Assembly: GCA_022828595.1 (NCBI GenBank)
Contig: JAKGHH010000002.1
Span: 68,358,383 to 68,422,382, forward strand
Origin: Nelumbo lutea
Taxonomy: Eukaryota; Streptophyta; Magnoliopsida; Proteales; Nelumbonaceae
Direction: 5' to 3'
Length of the DNA stretch: 64,000 nt
Shown here: piece after piece, positions 35,521-47,290 of the stretch
Position numbering within the stretch: the stretch's first letter is position 1
Layout: each line of letters starts with the position of its first letter
Notes under the pieces: generated by a model
Told to the model about the DNA's origin: nothing
Databases searched by the model: none
What the model saw: only the letters and a program-made list of their open reading frames with translations
Made by a program: the position numbers and the translations under genes

Positions 35521-35521
35521 A

Positions 35522-35608
35522 GGCTGAGTTTGAAAGGAGTACAAATGCAAATATGTAGAGTGCAAAACCTCAATTTACGCTGTACATATTTGCATTTGTA
35601 TTGAGTCC
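35522..35608. mobile_element. Small MITE, family also at 39425
   Basis: Ends GGCTGAGTTTGAAAGGAG and ATTGAGTCC, with an inner inverted pair ACAAATGCAAATATG and CATATTTGCATTTGTA. It shares these landmarks with 39425-39516. Confidence 0.5.
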
Positions 35609-35795
35609 TAGTGTTGTTATTCACACCATCAAATTTTATCCAAGTATTTTGGAAAGTGAAATAAGCATTTTGAGAATGCAACTTCTTTTGATTCCATGGC
35701 ATATTTAGTAAGATAAAGAACATTGAGAATGTTCTGCAAACAAAAGTTCTGCCAAAGCCCAGTTCTCCTGCAAAGAAAAAACTTTGCTCACATAA

Positions 35796-35885
35796 CATCT
35801 AGTTGCACATTAAGAATATCTCCTATACATTTATGTTAAATTCATGGGGAGATATTCTCAATGTATATAGGGTGAGATTTCTATA
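35796..35885. repeat. Foldback element copy A (GAATATCTCC core)
   Basis: AAGAATATCTCC and GGAGATATTCT face each other about 25 bp apart. The same core recurs at 37921, 39985 and 62165. Confidence 0.5.
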
Positions 35886-36185
35886 TTTTTACAATGTGTA
35901 CAGAATTTTTACTTGCAAAAAATCATGCCGGAATTCTATACTTTTAGAGTATGTACAGAATTTTTGCTTGTCGAAAATCCCATCACAGTGGATTGTAATA
36001 AATACTTGGGGTTGAATCTCACTTGCACGAGGGTTGAGGGGTTGATATAAAACATAAGTATTTACTGTACTGATGTTTTGAACTTTGGGTCAGGATAGAT
36101 TAAGTTGGGTTGTCAAGTAATTCATCCCTAGCTAACCCCAACCTAACAAAAGATTGATCCGCACCAAGTTGCACCCATACCTTTT

Positions 36186-36330
36186 ATCATAAATATTAGG
36201 GTAAAATATAAAAACCTCCCTTTAAGTTTCTGGTAATCATAAAAACCTCCCCTCAAGTTTTATTTTAATAAAAACCTCCCCTGAATTTTTGAAAAACTAA
36301 ACACAAACCTCCCTTCCGTTAATATGTTAG
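36186..36330. repeat. ACCTCCCCTNAAGTTT cassette repeats
   Basis: The motif AAAACCTCCC occurs four times at about 36210, 36243, 36272 and 36305 (the last as AAACCTCCC). The same cassette forms the arms of the element at 61091-61800, so this may be one arm of a related element. Confidence 0.45.
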
Positions 36331-36569
36331 ACGGAAAACGGTTGATTGATACATTATTTTTTTAATACCCATTTTACCCTTTTACCATTTCATGTGTTTC
36401 GAATGAAGAAACTCAACGCCACCAAAATCTTTCCCGTCGATGCTCCTCACGAAAAGTTAATATTTTTTTGTGAGAATAAGTAAGTTAATATTTAAAACTT
36501 TGCTTCACTTTTTTTTTTTTTGTTTAAAAAAAATGATATATGACCTTATCCCCTCCCTAACAAATAATT

Positions 36570-36730
36570 TGATATATGATATATGATCTCTCACCTCCTT
36601 GAAAGATCAGACACACTATATAGAAGATTGCAGACTCATCATTTCTAGAATCTCTCATTGTTCAGTTCATTGGATTCAACGTTCTTTTAATCAAGTTGCT
36701 CACAATTTGGCCAAACATGCTTTATTAATT
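36570..36730 (+). pseudogene. RVT_3 RNase H C-terminal fragment (LINE-type)
   Basis: The plus frame at 36599 reads THYIEDCRLIISRISHCS and then WIQRSFNQVAHNLAKHAL, the typical end of plant RVT_3 domains (the R..N..AH.LA pattern). It breaks off where the MITE at 36735 begins. Confidence 0.6.
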
Positions 36731-36734
36731 CTTA

Positions 36735-37054
36735 AGGTTTCGTTTGGATCTGGGTGTAAAATGTCATATATAGGTGACTGTTACATTTTGAAAATCGGTG
36801 TAAAAAATTGTAAAGTTTTACATCGATAAAATCGATATAATTTTTACACCGATTGTCGAGGTAAAACTTTATGCTTGATGAGATTTTACATTGATTCACG
36901 ATGTAAAATTCTATTCCATCTAAACGCTAACAAATCTAAACCGGAATAGAATTTTACATCAATCATAATTATATATTCCTTCCAAATGCCTATAAAACAG
37001 AACGGATGTAAATTTTTGCATCCATTCTTGATTTACATCGCTTCCAAATGCACC
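36735..37054. mobile_element. PIF/Harbinger-like MITE, 320 bp
   Basis: The ends AGGTTTCGTTTGGA and TCCAAATGCACC are imperfect inverted copies. TTA flanks at 36732-36734 and 37055-37057. The interior is rich in TTTTACAT and ATGTAAAA pairs. Confidence 0.65.
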
Positions 37055-39424
37055 TTAATTGTTTTACTTGGTTCGCTACTCTAGTTTTTTTACTTAAAAA
37101 CTCTATCTTTTGATTGTATAATGAATTCCAGCCATCAACTCCCTGGCCAGTTTGCCTTCAGTGTTAGTTGTCATGCCAGAAGTGGTATATCTTTTTCATT
37201 ATTGCTTTTCTAATGAAAATACTAGCCAGGAATGACCAAACGACCCTCTCAAAGCAATTTTATGATAAAAATGTCCTAAATGTTTCCCATGCCGTTGCTC
37301 CGTAACAGAAAGATAACGTGTGGCCGGCATTGATCGACTGAAACATAGTCCTCGTGGAACCCAAAACTAGATAATGATTTTAACCGTAGGCCGAATTACA
37401 TCGTGAGGTGAGCAATTGAACTCTTTCTAAAATTTTTGGAGATTATTCACAATTTACTTTAGATTTAAATTCCTTTTTTCAAAATTGACTCCAATTAAAT
37501 AAATTTGTATGATCAATTCAAAATAGATAAAGATTTGTCCCAAACGTAAAACTATCAAATTTCATTAAAAGCATAGGTACCTTTTATAGAGTCCGAATCA
37601 CCTACCAACAAAATATATTGCAACACCCGTCCAACATAATTTAATACTCCACATTTCATACATGACGGGTCTCTGTTTCATGGTGAGATGTGCAGTTGTG
37701 ATTCCAATTCTCTCTTATAATCTTAAAAATTAATAATTATTGTAATAAAATGATTAATTTAATTAAAGGGTTAAAACAAATGTTGGATTTAGCGTAAAAG
37801 CAATCCAAAGTAAAGAATACAACACAAAAGATAGAGAGAGAAGACAAGAAAAAAAAATCGGATTCAGTCCTCTCAAGATGGTGCTCACGCCATCTTGACA
37901 GCCACTTGCAATCATATATTGTGAATATCTCCCTACATGTATGTTTTTATTTATGGAAAAATATTCTCAATGTACAACCGCAAGGGGCTGTGAGTAGGGT
38001 GTGAGCACCATATTCGGAATCCCATCTCGAAAAAAGAACTTAGAGTGGGAAAAGGAAATGGTTAATAATGAATATTTATATTAATGTTTTTCTATTTTTT
38101 TTTCTGAGTTTTCTTACTTTAATGATGGTAGCACCTGACAAAAATTTCCGGTTGGGGCTACTCCATCCCCATACCCATAACCCCTCATCCTTAGTGAAAC
38201 GGGATTTGATCCCAAGTCTATACTACAACCAACAAGAGAACTTATCAACTGAGCCACCATCACTTGGTTGAACTAAAAAATGTTTTAGCCATCCATATGA
38301 TAAGCCATGAGAAGAAAGCTAGGTCAAGTTGTAGCAACTATAGTAGCAATCTCTTTCAACTGTTCAATTCAATTGAACACAATCTATTCTCTAACAGGCC
38401 TCATGTGGAAGCTTATGGATAAACATGGGCCCATCCATGTCTTATGCTAAAATTTTAATTAATTAATTATAATGCGAGCCACTTAATAAAAAATACTTTA
38501 ATATTAATATATATACCATGTCAAAGGAATATTCAACCAAAATAGTTTTTTATTACTTTCATCCCCTCTCTCCTAACAATTTCTTTAATAACCCATACTC
38601 TTCCACTGAAAATTCTCCGGCATATTTCTCTCCCCTCTTGCCTGATTTTTCCGGTTCTGTTGCCATATTTCTTGTTAGAGTTACTTTTCTGTACTTTCAA
38701 ATCCATCTGCCGTTAATGGAAAAGCTTGTTTGGTTTGTCCTCTCAGTTTTAAGCCATCCGTCATGCAATTTGTTACTGCACTTGCATTTTTCCGTATCAT
38801 TTATCGAAATATGTTGTTTGAGACAAAACAGGTCGAGATGTATCAAATGAAGCTATTTGCTTTGAGAGATTAAAAAGATGAAGTGCAGAGCTAATGGCTA
38901 GTATATATCTGCACTTTTCTTCGTAAGTTTCAACTTCAACTTTTTATCATTGAATTGAACGAACCCTGATCTTTAGTCATATCAGGGTTTATTTATTTTA
39001 TATCTACCATGTGTAAGTGTAATAATATGATATCAGATATAAATGTAAAAGAGCAGACATTACACTTGATACTGTATATTTTTGGCAAGTTAGGGTGTGA
39101 ATTGTCCACTCTTGGTGAAAGGTTAATAAATCTGGGATTAAGTGATTTCCTACTAACGTGGTTACGTGGTTTGAGCTGACAGCGTTGCTAGGTTGATGTC
39201 CTGTATGTGGTAGTTTTGGCTGTCGTTTGGTTCACATTCGCTTTATTAAAAGGCATTAAATGTGCTGTTTGAAGGTCTGAAATCCAACTGGAAGGTAGGC
39301 TCGGTTTATAATGTATTGACGCGATTTAAGTGTAGTATTAATATCAGACCCTGTACCTAATTAGTTTCATGGGCTAACTATATAGGAAGTATACCTTGGA
39401 CTGGTTTGGGGTTATCATCTCTTC
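37055..39424. other. Intergenic stretch with one foldback element
   Basis: No gene is seen. Foldback copy B (37862-38025) has ATGGTGCTCAC arms and the GAATATCTCC core. A 110-codon frame at 38518-38850 shows no domain and is not called. Confidence 0.4.
37862..38025. repeat. Foldback element copy B
   Basis: Outer arms: GATGGTGCTCAC (37879) faces GTGAGCACCATA (37998). Inner core: GTGAATATCTCC faces AAATATTCTCAATG. Part of the family of four described in the findings. Confidence 0.55.
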
Positions 39425-39516
39425 GGCTCAGTTTAGAAAGAGTGCAAATGCAAATATATAAAAAATAATACAAAATAAAAGGTCTTGCACTTTAAATATT
39501 TACATTTGAACTGAGC
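39425..39516. mobile_element. Small MITE, 92 bp
   Basis: The ends GGCTCAGTTTAGAAAG and CATTTGAACTGAGC are inverted. It holds GTGCAAATGCAAATAT facing ATATTTACATTTG. Related to 35522-35608. Confidence 0.55.
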
Positions 39517-39957
39517 TTTATCTTTATTTGAGATCTTAAAAGAATCGAATGAAGGACTATTGAATCTTACAAATTCCACTATCTCCTAAGAGTGTGCTCG
39601 TTTTTTGGATTTTGAGAGGGGAAATTTTGGTGTTCATAAATTTCGAGAGTGCATGTTCATTTTTCCTAGGTATCACTTGTCCTCGTAAATAATACTCATT
39701 TCTTAGGTGAATAAATAACTTTTTCACAATGTCAAAACTTGAATATGACAAAATTGATAATGGTTTTTTATGGTTAAAGCTTAAAACAATTATTGTCTTA
39801 TTTACCTGAAAGATAAAAGCACATGGATAGATGCATTGTTTATGTTTCTGAGATAAGTGTATTTACCCAAGTAAATAACTTCCCAAAAAGCAAATAGGGC
39901 CTAAACAGCAATGTGTGACAAGGGCCCTTTGGATTGGCTCCCCTGTGGCTAAAGGAC

Positions 39958-40086
39958 ATTGTAGTCACACATTAGAAACATCTCTTTTTTTTTTTTTTTT
40001 TCTGGTAAAGCATCAGAAACCTCTCGTACATATATGTTGCTATTCATGGGAGATGTTTTCAATGTACGGTTGCAATGTGACTCTAC
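39958..40086. repeat. Foldback element copy C
   Basis: GTCACACATTAGAAACATCTC on the left faces GGGAGATGTTTTCAATG and then GCAATGTGAC on the right. A T-run sits in the left arm. Confidence 0.55.
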
Positions 40087-40088
40087 TT

Positions 40089-40300
40089 ACATTACAAGAA
40101 AAACGTCCTAAGGCGGCGGTTTAGAGCCGGCGGTCACATAAACAACAAAAGGTATTGCTGGCGGTCTTTCAGTCGTGTATAAGTTTGAACTAAATTTGAA
40201 CCGCTCCTTCGCGCCTTCAAATAGAGGGAATCCCACATTGTTTCGCTCCTTCGCGCCTTGCATTCAAGTTCAAAGAGAGGGGATCTAACTTTTAATCCAA
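40089..40300. mobile_element. Possible CACTA-type terminus
   Basis: ATTACAAGAAAAACGTC resembles the CACTACAAGAAAA end of CACTA elements. It is followed by GC-rich GGCGGCGGTTT and GCCGGCGG motifs like subterminal repeats. The 16-mer CGCTCCTTCGCGCCTT occurs twice (40201 and 40245). The other end was not found. Confidence 0.35.
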
Positions 40301-41068
40301 AGGGAATCCAAGAGATCGATCAAGGAGGAAGAATACCTCTGCTACTTTTCATATTCACGAAGGCTTCAGACAATCATCTTTCTGCTGGGAACGATTGACC
40401 GAGGAAATGTCTAAGAACTAGTGAAAAGTCGGCATTGCAAGCTTGCGAAGGCTCCACTATTTTCGTGAATCAACCAATGGAGAAAGCTCCGGCATCGATC
40501 CTTGCGTTTTGTTTGACCTAGAAGCCTAGTAGATGGAGAACAAGATGAACTCAAAACATGGAGATATAGAGAAGCCCTAGAAGGATTGAGGAATGAAAAT
40601 TAAATTTTAATAGAGGCTTGACGTTCGAAGCAGAGCATAGGCGGTTGGTGCCATATCCTTTCGTCCTCTCTGTAGGCCCTTTCAACTCCTCTATTCAAAG
40701 TTGTTCGGATTTCTTCTTTATTTTATTTGGAATCGTTGTTCCTTTAATTCCCTGATCAAAATATATTGGCTATGCTCTTTTATAAATAAATTTGCATGTT
40801 TCCATCACTTTTAGCTTTGAATTTATTTTAAACAATCGGATCTAGTATTGTTCGTTTTCTCTTCCTGTGGATTACGTTTGGTTTATCATCTTTTGGGTAT
40901 GGATTTCACTCAGAATCTTTAATATTGTACTCATGATTGACCTACATTTGGTTCAACGGGAATTTTGTTAGACGTAGTGTTCTCCTTTTCCTAGGTTTTG
41001 GATAAACAATTGTGTTCAAATCCAGCGCTACTTCTAGTACAGTGATGATGTAGTTAAGAGTTGCAGTT

Positions 41069-41112
<44 letters not shown>

Positions 41113-41925
41113 TTCTCTCGGTATTATATATTCAATATCATGGGTTTTAAGGCCATTATTTTGCATTAAAATTTTTGCTTATTGTTTCTAATTTTTGTCT
41201 TGCTTCTCTCGGTATTATATATAGCCTTGTTTAGCCACAAAAATCCTGTTTCCATATGTCAACTGAAACGAGTTATTAATTAAGACATTAGCACAAAAAC
41301 TGTAGGAATTTATGATTGATAGAACCTGCTTACAGAAGATGTCTTTCCACCTTTGCAATCATGGAGACCAAGGTCTTTTTTTTTAATGACTTCTGTTAGA
41401 ATTTATGGTGTTTCAAGAAACACCTTTTGTAGGAAAATTTCTTCAACCATCTTAACTTAGATGTGAAAGGAGTCAGGCCACAAAATTACAGCTGGAACTT
41501 ATTCTGCATCACATTTAAATTCTCTCTTGTTTCAGGGAATGTGGATGGAGGAGCAGTGATTCACAACCCACATGCCATGACCCATGAGTCATTTGTTTGG
41601 AGAGGAAATGCACAGTAGCTGCTGAAGGATATGACCCATGTGTCGTTTGTTCATCAAACCTTATACTTTTCTGATTTTGCAATGTTCCCCCATTAAGGTT
41701 GCTGTCTGAAGAATATGATAGTTTTTTTCTTTTCTTTCTCTTTTTGATCAGAAAGAAAATGATAGAGGTTATGGTCACTATCATCTAATAAGGTAAATGT
41801 TTAGTGTAGTTAATCTCCTAGTAGGAAATTCATTTATGTAACAAGTTTCCATATTCATGTGGATTATGGGCTAATGCTGGATTCCTCAGTTGATGAAAAA
41901 TCCATTTATTCTCTCTCTTTTGCAG
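40300..41925. other. Intergenic stretch with (CT)n
   Basis: No gene is seen up to the transporter pseudogene. A (CT)n microsatellite of about 40 bp lies at 41069-41109. Confidence 0.45.
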
Positions 41926-42860
41926 TTTATACACCAGAGCAATTGGTAGAGAAGTACAGTAACATGTTGCTGCCTTTTTCCTATGCTGTCGTCTCTGGTG
42001 TTGTGGGATCATGCTCGGTGTTGTTTGCAAAATCCTTGTAAATTGCCTTTTTCACATAATGATGAAACAGCAACCTTAAATTTTCCTTATTTTTGTATCT
42101 AAAGTTCATAAAGCTTCACATGCAATATGGCTCTTGATAGAGCACAATGACAGGGCAGGATTTGTGTTGCAAGCTCAAATAGCTGGGATTAAGGCCAAGT
42201 TGAGTTGAATTTGTATCTAAAATTCATACTTTATTTATTTGATCTTGTTTTCCAAGTCCAATTTGTTAAGATTAACCATGTCCAGTGGTTATCAGCTGCA
42301 TAGCTGGTTCACATACACCATGCTTCTTTTATTTCTTAGTACAGCTGGATTTTGGGTAATGATTTTAATAATCAACTCATTTTATATGAAGGTTTCAGAT
42401 ATGTATTACATTGTAAAACCTACTTAGAAATTACTAGTTTTCCAAACTACTAACTTGATCCATACTATTCGATGCTATTCTTATTGTCCCAGTGTTTCAG
42501 ATTGCTTGGACCTTCTCCATTTTTACATGATTTGTCTACTTCCAAGAATATCAGGTCAACCTGGGGCACATATCAATCTTTTACCTTGTAGGGTTCTCTT
42601 AACTCAGGATGACAAGCTTATTACTGATTATTAAACAGGTCTTTGATGCCATCAGGACAACAATGTTTATACTAGGAATGATATCTGTGCTCATAAGAAT
42701 TTCTTTGCTTGCACCTGATGAACCAAAGGTATTTTTACTTAAAAGTCCAATTGTTTTTTTCCTGCAGGATCATGCTCAAATTATCAATTGAGAGTAACTC
42801 ATGGTTTTCCCCCTAGGTGGTGAAGTAAAGGATTCTTCTTTGGTGTCTTCTATGGATTAA
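41926..42860 (+). pseudogene. NIPA-type Mg2+ transporter pseudogene (C-terminal exons)
   Basis: Exon-like pieces are 41926-42037, 42257-42355, 42444-42554, 42639-42728 and 42817-42860. They read YTPEQLVEKYSN, then LLPFSYAVVSGVVGSCSVLF, LRLTMSSGYQLHSWFTY, LIVPVFQIAWTF, TTMFILGMISV and LLAPDEPK, the order of the plant NIPA (DUF803) C-terminal half. Lesions: the loop and membrane segment normally between EKYSN and LLPF is missing; two in-frame TGA codons lie in the third piece where Gly is usual; the acceptor of piece two reads AA instead of AG; one G is lost at the start of piece five. Introns are kept, so this is a genomic copy, not a retrocopy. Known role of the family: membrane magnesium transport. 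No upstream exons are seen. Confidence 0.8.
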
Positions 42861-44320
42861 AGCATTGTGACTGATATGGACAGGTATGATACAATTCTTG
42901 TATATATTATTGATCTCATTTCCTGGGATTTCCTCCAAGAAGAACTCTTGCAGGTTAAAATATATCTCCTGTTTGTAAGATTTTTGTGGATAAATTGTAA
43001 ACAAATTTTTTAGTCGGTCACTGTAAAGCTTTAGTGCATATAAATAGAAGACTTTTGTTTTTTTTTTAAATCAAAGAAGTTCCTGGAAACCTAAAAAATA
43101 TTGTGGACAAGTTTCAAAATATGAATGGAGGCATGGGGAAAAGGATTCAAGACAAAATGTTAAAATATAATTTTCTTTAGTTTTTATTTTTTAATTTTTT
43201 ACATGGAAATAAACAATTTAGTTTCGTGTTGTATATCTAAATTTAAAAGATTATGGTTAGATCTTTTAGTATAGGTACTGCATAACATATAATTTCATAA
43301 AATTAATGAGATTATGCGATTATAGTTTCATTGATCAGAAACAGCACTCAAAGAACTTCTACTAATGAGATTATAGATAGAAAAAGTCCCTAGAGGACCA
43401 GCATTGATAGAGACAATTACAAACACATGGCTGACAAGGCATAACTATAAGAATACTACAAATACATCTCAAGTGTTAGCCCCCTGACCTGATGCCCCCA
43501 AAACCAGTTCTAGTCTTGTGATCCTTTCCCTTGCCAAAGCATCGGTTAGGCTATTAAAATTTGCTGATGTTGGAGTCCTCTTGAAAATGTTGTTGATGAA
43601 GGATGATGACAGTTCTTTAGCTTCTTTAATTCCCAGGTGACCAAGGACTTTAAAGCCTTCAGGATGTATCTGACCTTAAAGACATTTAATATACCAACAT
43701 TCTGTTCTGTCATTTCGATTTTTAATAGGTTATATTGTCATTTTAATGGCCAAGTGAGATGTCTCTATGTGATTTTCCCAATTTTTTCTAATATTTACAG
43801 GATGGTGAAGCTTCCTTGTGAAGAAACAGAAATTAGAGACATTAGAAAATTTGGAAAATTCACCTGTGTACTCCAAGAGATAGAACTTCAACTCAAACTA
43901 ACAATTGAGCAGCAAATTAAAGTTTAGAAAAATGGGTGGCATTACTCGAAGAACTACCCAGTTATTGCAACAAACAGAAGAAGTCCATCTGAAATTTCTC
44001 AACAAAACTAAAGTGAAAAATACAGGATAGTAATCATTAAAAAAATGAAAAGAATATTTGCATAAAACTGGAACTGCTCCATATTCAATTAGTCACTGCA
44101 AAGAGAAAAAACAATAAAACAAAGGGATTTAGGCATCCATTATTCCTTAAAGAATCTGAATTTTCTATGGAATATCATAATGTAAAAGGAAGAACTCAAA
44201 AGGTTCAAACTTCCAAGTGAAAGACAATAGAAGAGTGAAAAGGAGAATTACACATATCCAAAACAACCAATAACCATTCATAACCATTGAATGACAAAAC
44301 ATAGTGAAAAAGGGTATTTC
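42861..44320. other. Intergenic stretch
   Basis: No gene is supported. A 96-codon plus frame at 43637-43927 has no domain I recognise. Confidence 0.4.
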
Positions 44321-44323
44321 AAA

Positions 44324-44722
44324 TTAGAATACTGAATCATTCAATTGTAGGGGAAAATATCTAAAATTTCTCACTGGTCCTGGGTTTCCCAAACTACTAC
44401 CATCAAATTTGAATTTAATACAACCTCTTTCTGGTGGATACCATTGGTAATTAGAAACAACCTTAGGTAATGACGATTCAACAACTTCTTTCTGGTTTCT
44501 GAGCAGATTGTCCATTGATAAATTTGAAAAAGGATCTTTGGACTTCAGCCAGTGTACTGCTCTAATCAAAACTCTGTCCCTTACCTCTTCAAAGCTTTTC
44601 TCTTTTTCTAGAAAAACTCTACAATTTTGTTCTTCCCAAATTGTCCGTACTGTTGCAGCTTTCAGACACCTCCACATAGATTTTCCCTTTTTAGGTAGTT
44701 TTGAAAGTTGTGGGTTGGGCAT
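44324..44722 (-). pseudogene. LINE C-terminal piece: zf-RVT tail and RNase H start
   Basis: The minus frame of 132 codons reads RTIWEEQNCRVF, then the WLKSKDPF connector, YPPERGCIKFKFDGSSLGNP, and is cut off soon after. The last part is the start of the RVT_3 RNase H domain (F-D-G-S, first catalytic Asp). It is unusually open for a fragment. Confidence 0.65.
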
Positions 44723-44919
44723 TATGTGCTGAACGGGTGCTTGAGGAGTATGGGCATGTGCTTGGGCTGCAAATGATGCTAGCTGGATTCTATCAGGAAG
44801 CTTTGTAGGGTATGAGCGATGCTATGGATAAACATGTTACAAATTTTAAACTGAACTTAAAAAGAAGTACAGCTGATGTTTTTTTTAATAGATAACTGAA
44901 ACTTTATTAAAAAAAACAG

Positions 44920-45010
44920 CAAATTTACAGAGAACCTGAGGATAGGCTGTTTATCCAAGGTATCAGCCATATTGTTGGCTTGTCGTGGCACCCTCTAAAC
45001 TCTAATTTCA
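44920..45010 (-). pseudogene. Possible RVT_3 C-terminal fragment, antisense
   Basis: The minus text reads RQANNMADTLDKQP, like the R.AN..AD.LA end of plant RNase H domains. It is upstream (on its strand) of 44324-44722, so it belongs to another copy. Weak. Confidence 0.3.
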
Positions 45011-45857
45011 CGATTCATGGTCAACCATTTATTTTCCTTAAGTTTGTTTTTAAGTCCACAAAGCCATATTCCCTTTTTCTCTTTCTTAATGAATTTTCTT
45101 TTGTTATTAAAAACACACACACACACACAAAGCCATCTCTTCATGAATTAACCTTGGTAGGGACATCACTTTAACAAACAAAAGGAAAGGAGAAACAACA
45201 TTGCTATTGATTGAGAAAAAAAATACCATCTCTTTATTACATTAGAATCATGGATCAGCCAATCATATGTTTATTTATTGTTTTTTGGTATTGGGTACCC
45301 CAAGAGGATATTCTTGACTTAATAGCCAAATGGAAATTGGATCTTCTAGCAACAGGTGTAGTTAAATGTTCCTTATAGGCATTTATGGGGGATTTGAAAG
45401 AGAGCATAACTTTTAATAACTATGTTTCTATTCCTAAGATCATTGATAAAGGTTTTTGGACAAGGTTTTATGCTCTAGAAAATTCAGAGTGAAGGTTGTC
45501 AATACTGATATAGGTTGCCATAATTCATGTTGAGAATGGATATCAAACTGTATTTATATGAGCAAGAATTAGACATCTTAGGTGCACAAGTCAAAGAGTC
45601 ATGTAGTTTATTTATTTGTTTTTTCTTTTTTTTTTCAATTTTCCCTATTTTTTAAAGATGGTTAATCTGACTTGGATAGATATGCTCCAACGGCTACTAG
45701 GCCCTGCTTTAGTATAGGTGTTTATTAATTGAATCAAACTTGGATGTGGTTTGATATGCATATTCTTGGCAAAGATTCTAGGAATGTTTATTTAAAAAAA
45801 AAAAAATCCCTTTCTTTTGAATTCCATGCACTGATTTGTTTGCTAATTGTGAAAAAG
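45010..45857. other. Intergenic stretch
   Basis: A (CA)n run lies at 45112-45129. No gene is seen. Confidence 0.4.
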
Positions 45858-46006
45858 GTATGCATGTTGGGCTGCCAAAGTATGTCCCTGTGAACTTGAG
45901 AGATATAGCAGATGCTGGGTTCCAAGAAGGGGATGAGGTTTCACTAGAGTCCTTGAAGGAGAGGGGATTGATCAACCCTTCTGGAAGAGGGGATGAGGTT
46001 TTCTAA
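45858..46006 (+). pseudogene. RPL15: Plastid ribosomal protein L15, single-exon fragment
   Basis: After an AG, the plus frame reads GMHVGLPKYVPVNLRDIADA, then GFQEGDEVSLESLKERG and LINPSGR, the conserved mid-part of nuclear-encoded plastid L15. The frame then runs into GDEVF and a TAA. The nucleotides GGGGATGAGGTTT occur twice, at about 45932 and 45989, so the end may result from a slip between these copies. No neighbouring exons were found. It is a fragment, not a gene. Confidence 0.72.
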
Positions 46007-46547
46007 TTTGGGACACTCACATGTCTTGGAACTGAACATGGACAAAACATAAGATAGATATTTTGGTAAACTTGATACTTTGGCATATCTAGATACTCCA
46101 ACTAGTTGGTATATTTTGTAATTTTTTATATAATTTTAGCTTTTACAAAGAATAATATTTTTGATTGAAAAGAAAAAAAACAACTGATAAGAAAGAAACG
46201 GAAATACAGATATTATTCTAGTGCCACCATAAAGTGTGTACCACCATCTGACAGTCTGGTTAGAACATGACGTTGGTGTTGATCATTCTACTATCTGCAT
46301 GTATTCATCACCATTAAATGTTCAAATTTTTATGCAACCTTCATATCAGACAGCAGTAAGAAGACCCGATACAACTTGAGGGTTAAACAAGTTGTACGCG
46401 CCACAGCATGGGCAGCTCCATATACATGGTAGTTGTAGTGTATCTACCAACAGAAGTTGAACAATATAGTAAAAGCATCATCACCTTCAACTATGACGTC
46501 AAACAGACTCCGGATCATTTGTCCACGGGAACTCTTCTCACGTCTAT
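46007..46547. other. Intergenic stretch
   Basis: Nothing recognised. Confidence 0.4.
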
Positions 46548-46909
46548 TCACAACACACTACTCTCATGAATTGGAAATATCTCCCCCTGCATAATATCAG
46601 GTAGGAGGATGAGATATTCTCCATATGTGATTGCGATGTTATGTGGGTAGACATGGGCAGAGTTTATGTGAACAGGAGATCCGGACTCCGTCAAACAAAC
46701 CTTAAGATCTCTCAAGAGAAGAAGACCCTGAAGAAAATTCGTTGCTTCAGCTGAGTTGGGACATTGAGAATGAATAGGTATTGCATGGGCAAGCAATAGA
46801 GTACCTGTATGATCACGAACACTAAGCCCACTGCAGATGAAGAATCTTTCATTGCAGCGTCCACATTTATTTTTATAGCTCCATGTCGGGGGTTTGCTCC
46901 ACCATTCAA
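46548..46909 (-). pseudogene. RVT_3 RNase H domain relic (LINE-type), two frames
   Basis: The minus frame 46909-46712 reads PRHGAIKINVDAAMKDSSSA (first Asp). The other frame takes over with VRDHTGTLLLAHAIPIHSQ and NSAEATNFLQGLLLLRDL (Glu). Together they give the first half of an RVT_3 domain with one frameshift. Confidence 0.62.
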
Positions 46910-47008
46910 TTGTCATACTGGGTACCCAAATAGACTGCATATCAGCATGGCCTGCACCCGATGTAAAAATCCGTATATGAATGTGCCTCAGCAATGATGG
47001 CATATAGA

Positions 47009-47253
47009 CAAGGTTCAAAATTTCGATATGTATTGGGTCGTATCAGTTAATATGTATTGTATCAAGAGCTTCTTGATACACTCCTCTAAGGGGTGTTTCA
47101 GGGTCAAACCTGGTTGAGGTGGTAGATGGGCCTTAAACTGACTTCTCTGAATCAGGTTGAAAAAGAAAAAAACTTAAAAAAAGGGAGCAACTCACGATAC
47201 AGTTCTATACGTCCCTATTGGCATATCGAACTATATCGATATTTTGAACCTTG
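47009..47253. mobile_element. hAT-like MITE (CAAGGTT family), 245 bp
   Basis: The ends CAAGGTTCAAAATTTCGATAT and ATATCGATATTTTGAACCTTG are inverted. Flanks CATATAGA and CATGTGGA match at six of eight. Non-coding interior. Confidence 0.72.
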
Positions 47254-47290
47254 CATGTGGAGAAAATGCATGCCCTCAAAAATACATTTA

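Noticed and set aside
35382..35798. A 138-codon minus frame
   Set aside because: It runs through the small MITE at 35522 and a poly-Lys stretch from a T-run. Chance frame.
38518..38850. A 110-codon open frame as a gene
   Set aside because: No domain, no splice context, Phe- and Ser-rich as expected from AT/CT-rich DNA.
40089..40300. A complete CACTA transposon
   Set aside because: Only one possible end was found; no transposase and no partner end.
41926..42860. A working NIPA gene
   Set aside because: Two in-frame stops, a lost acceptor and a missing membrane segment.
43637..43927. A 96-codon plus frame as a gene exon
   Set aside because: No recognisable domain and no matching exons.
45858..46006. 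Plastid DNA transfer (NUPT)
   Set aside because: L15 of plastid ribosomes is nuclear-encoded in plants, so this is a nuclear gene fragment.
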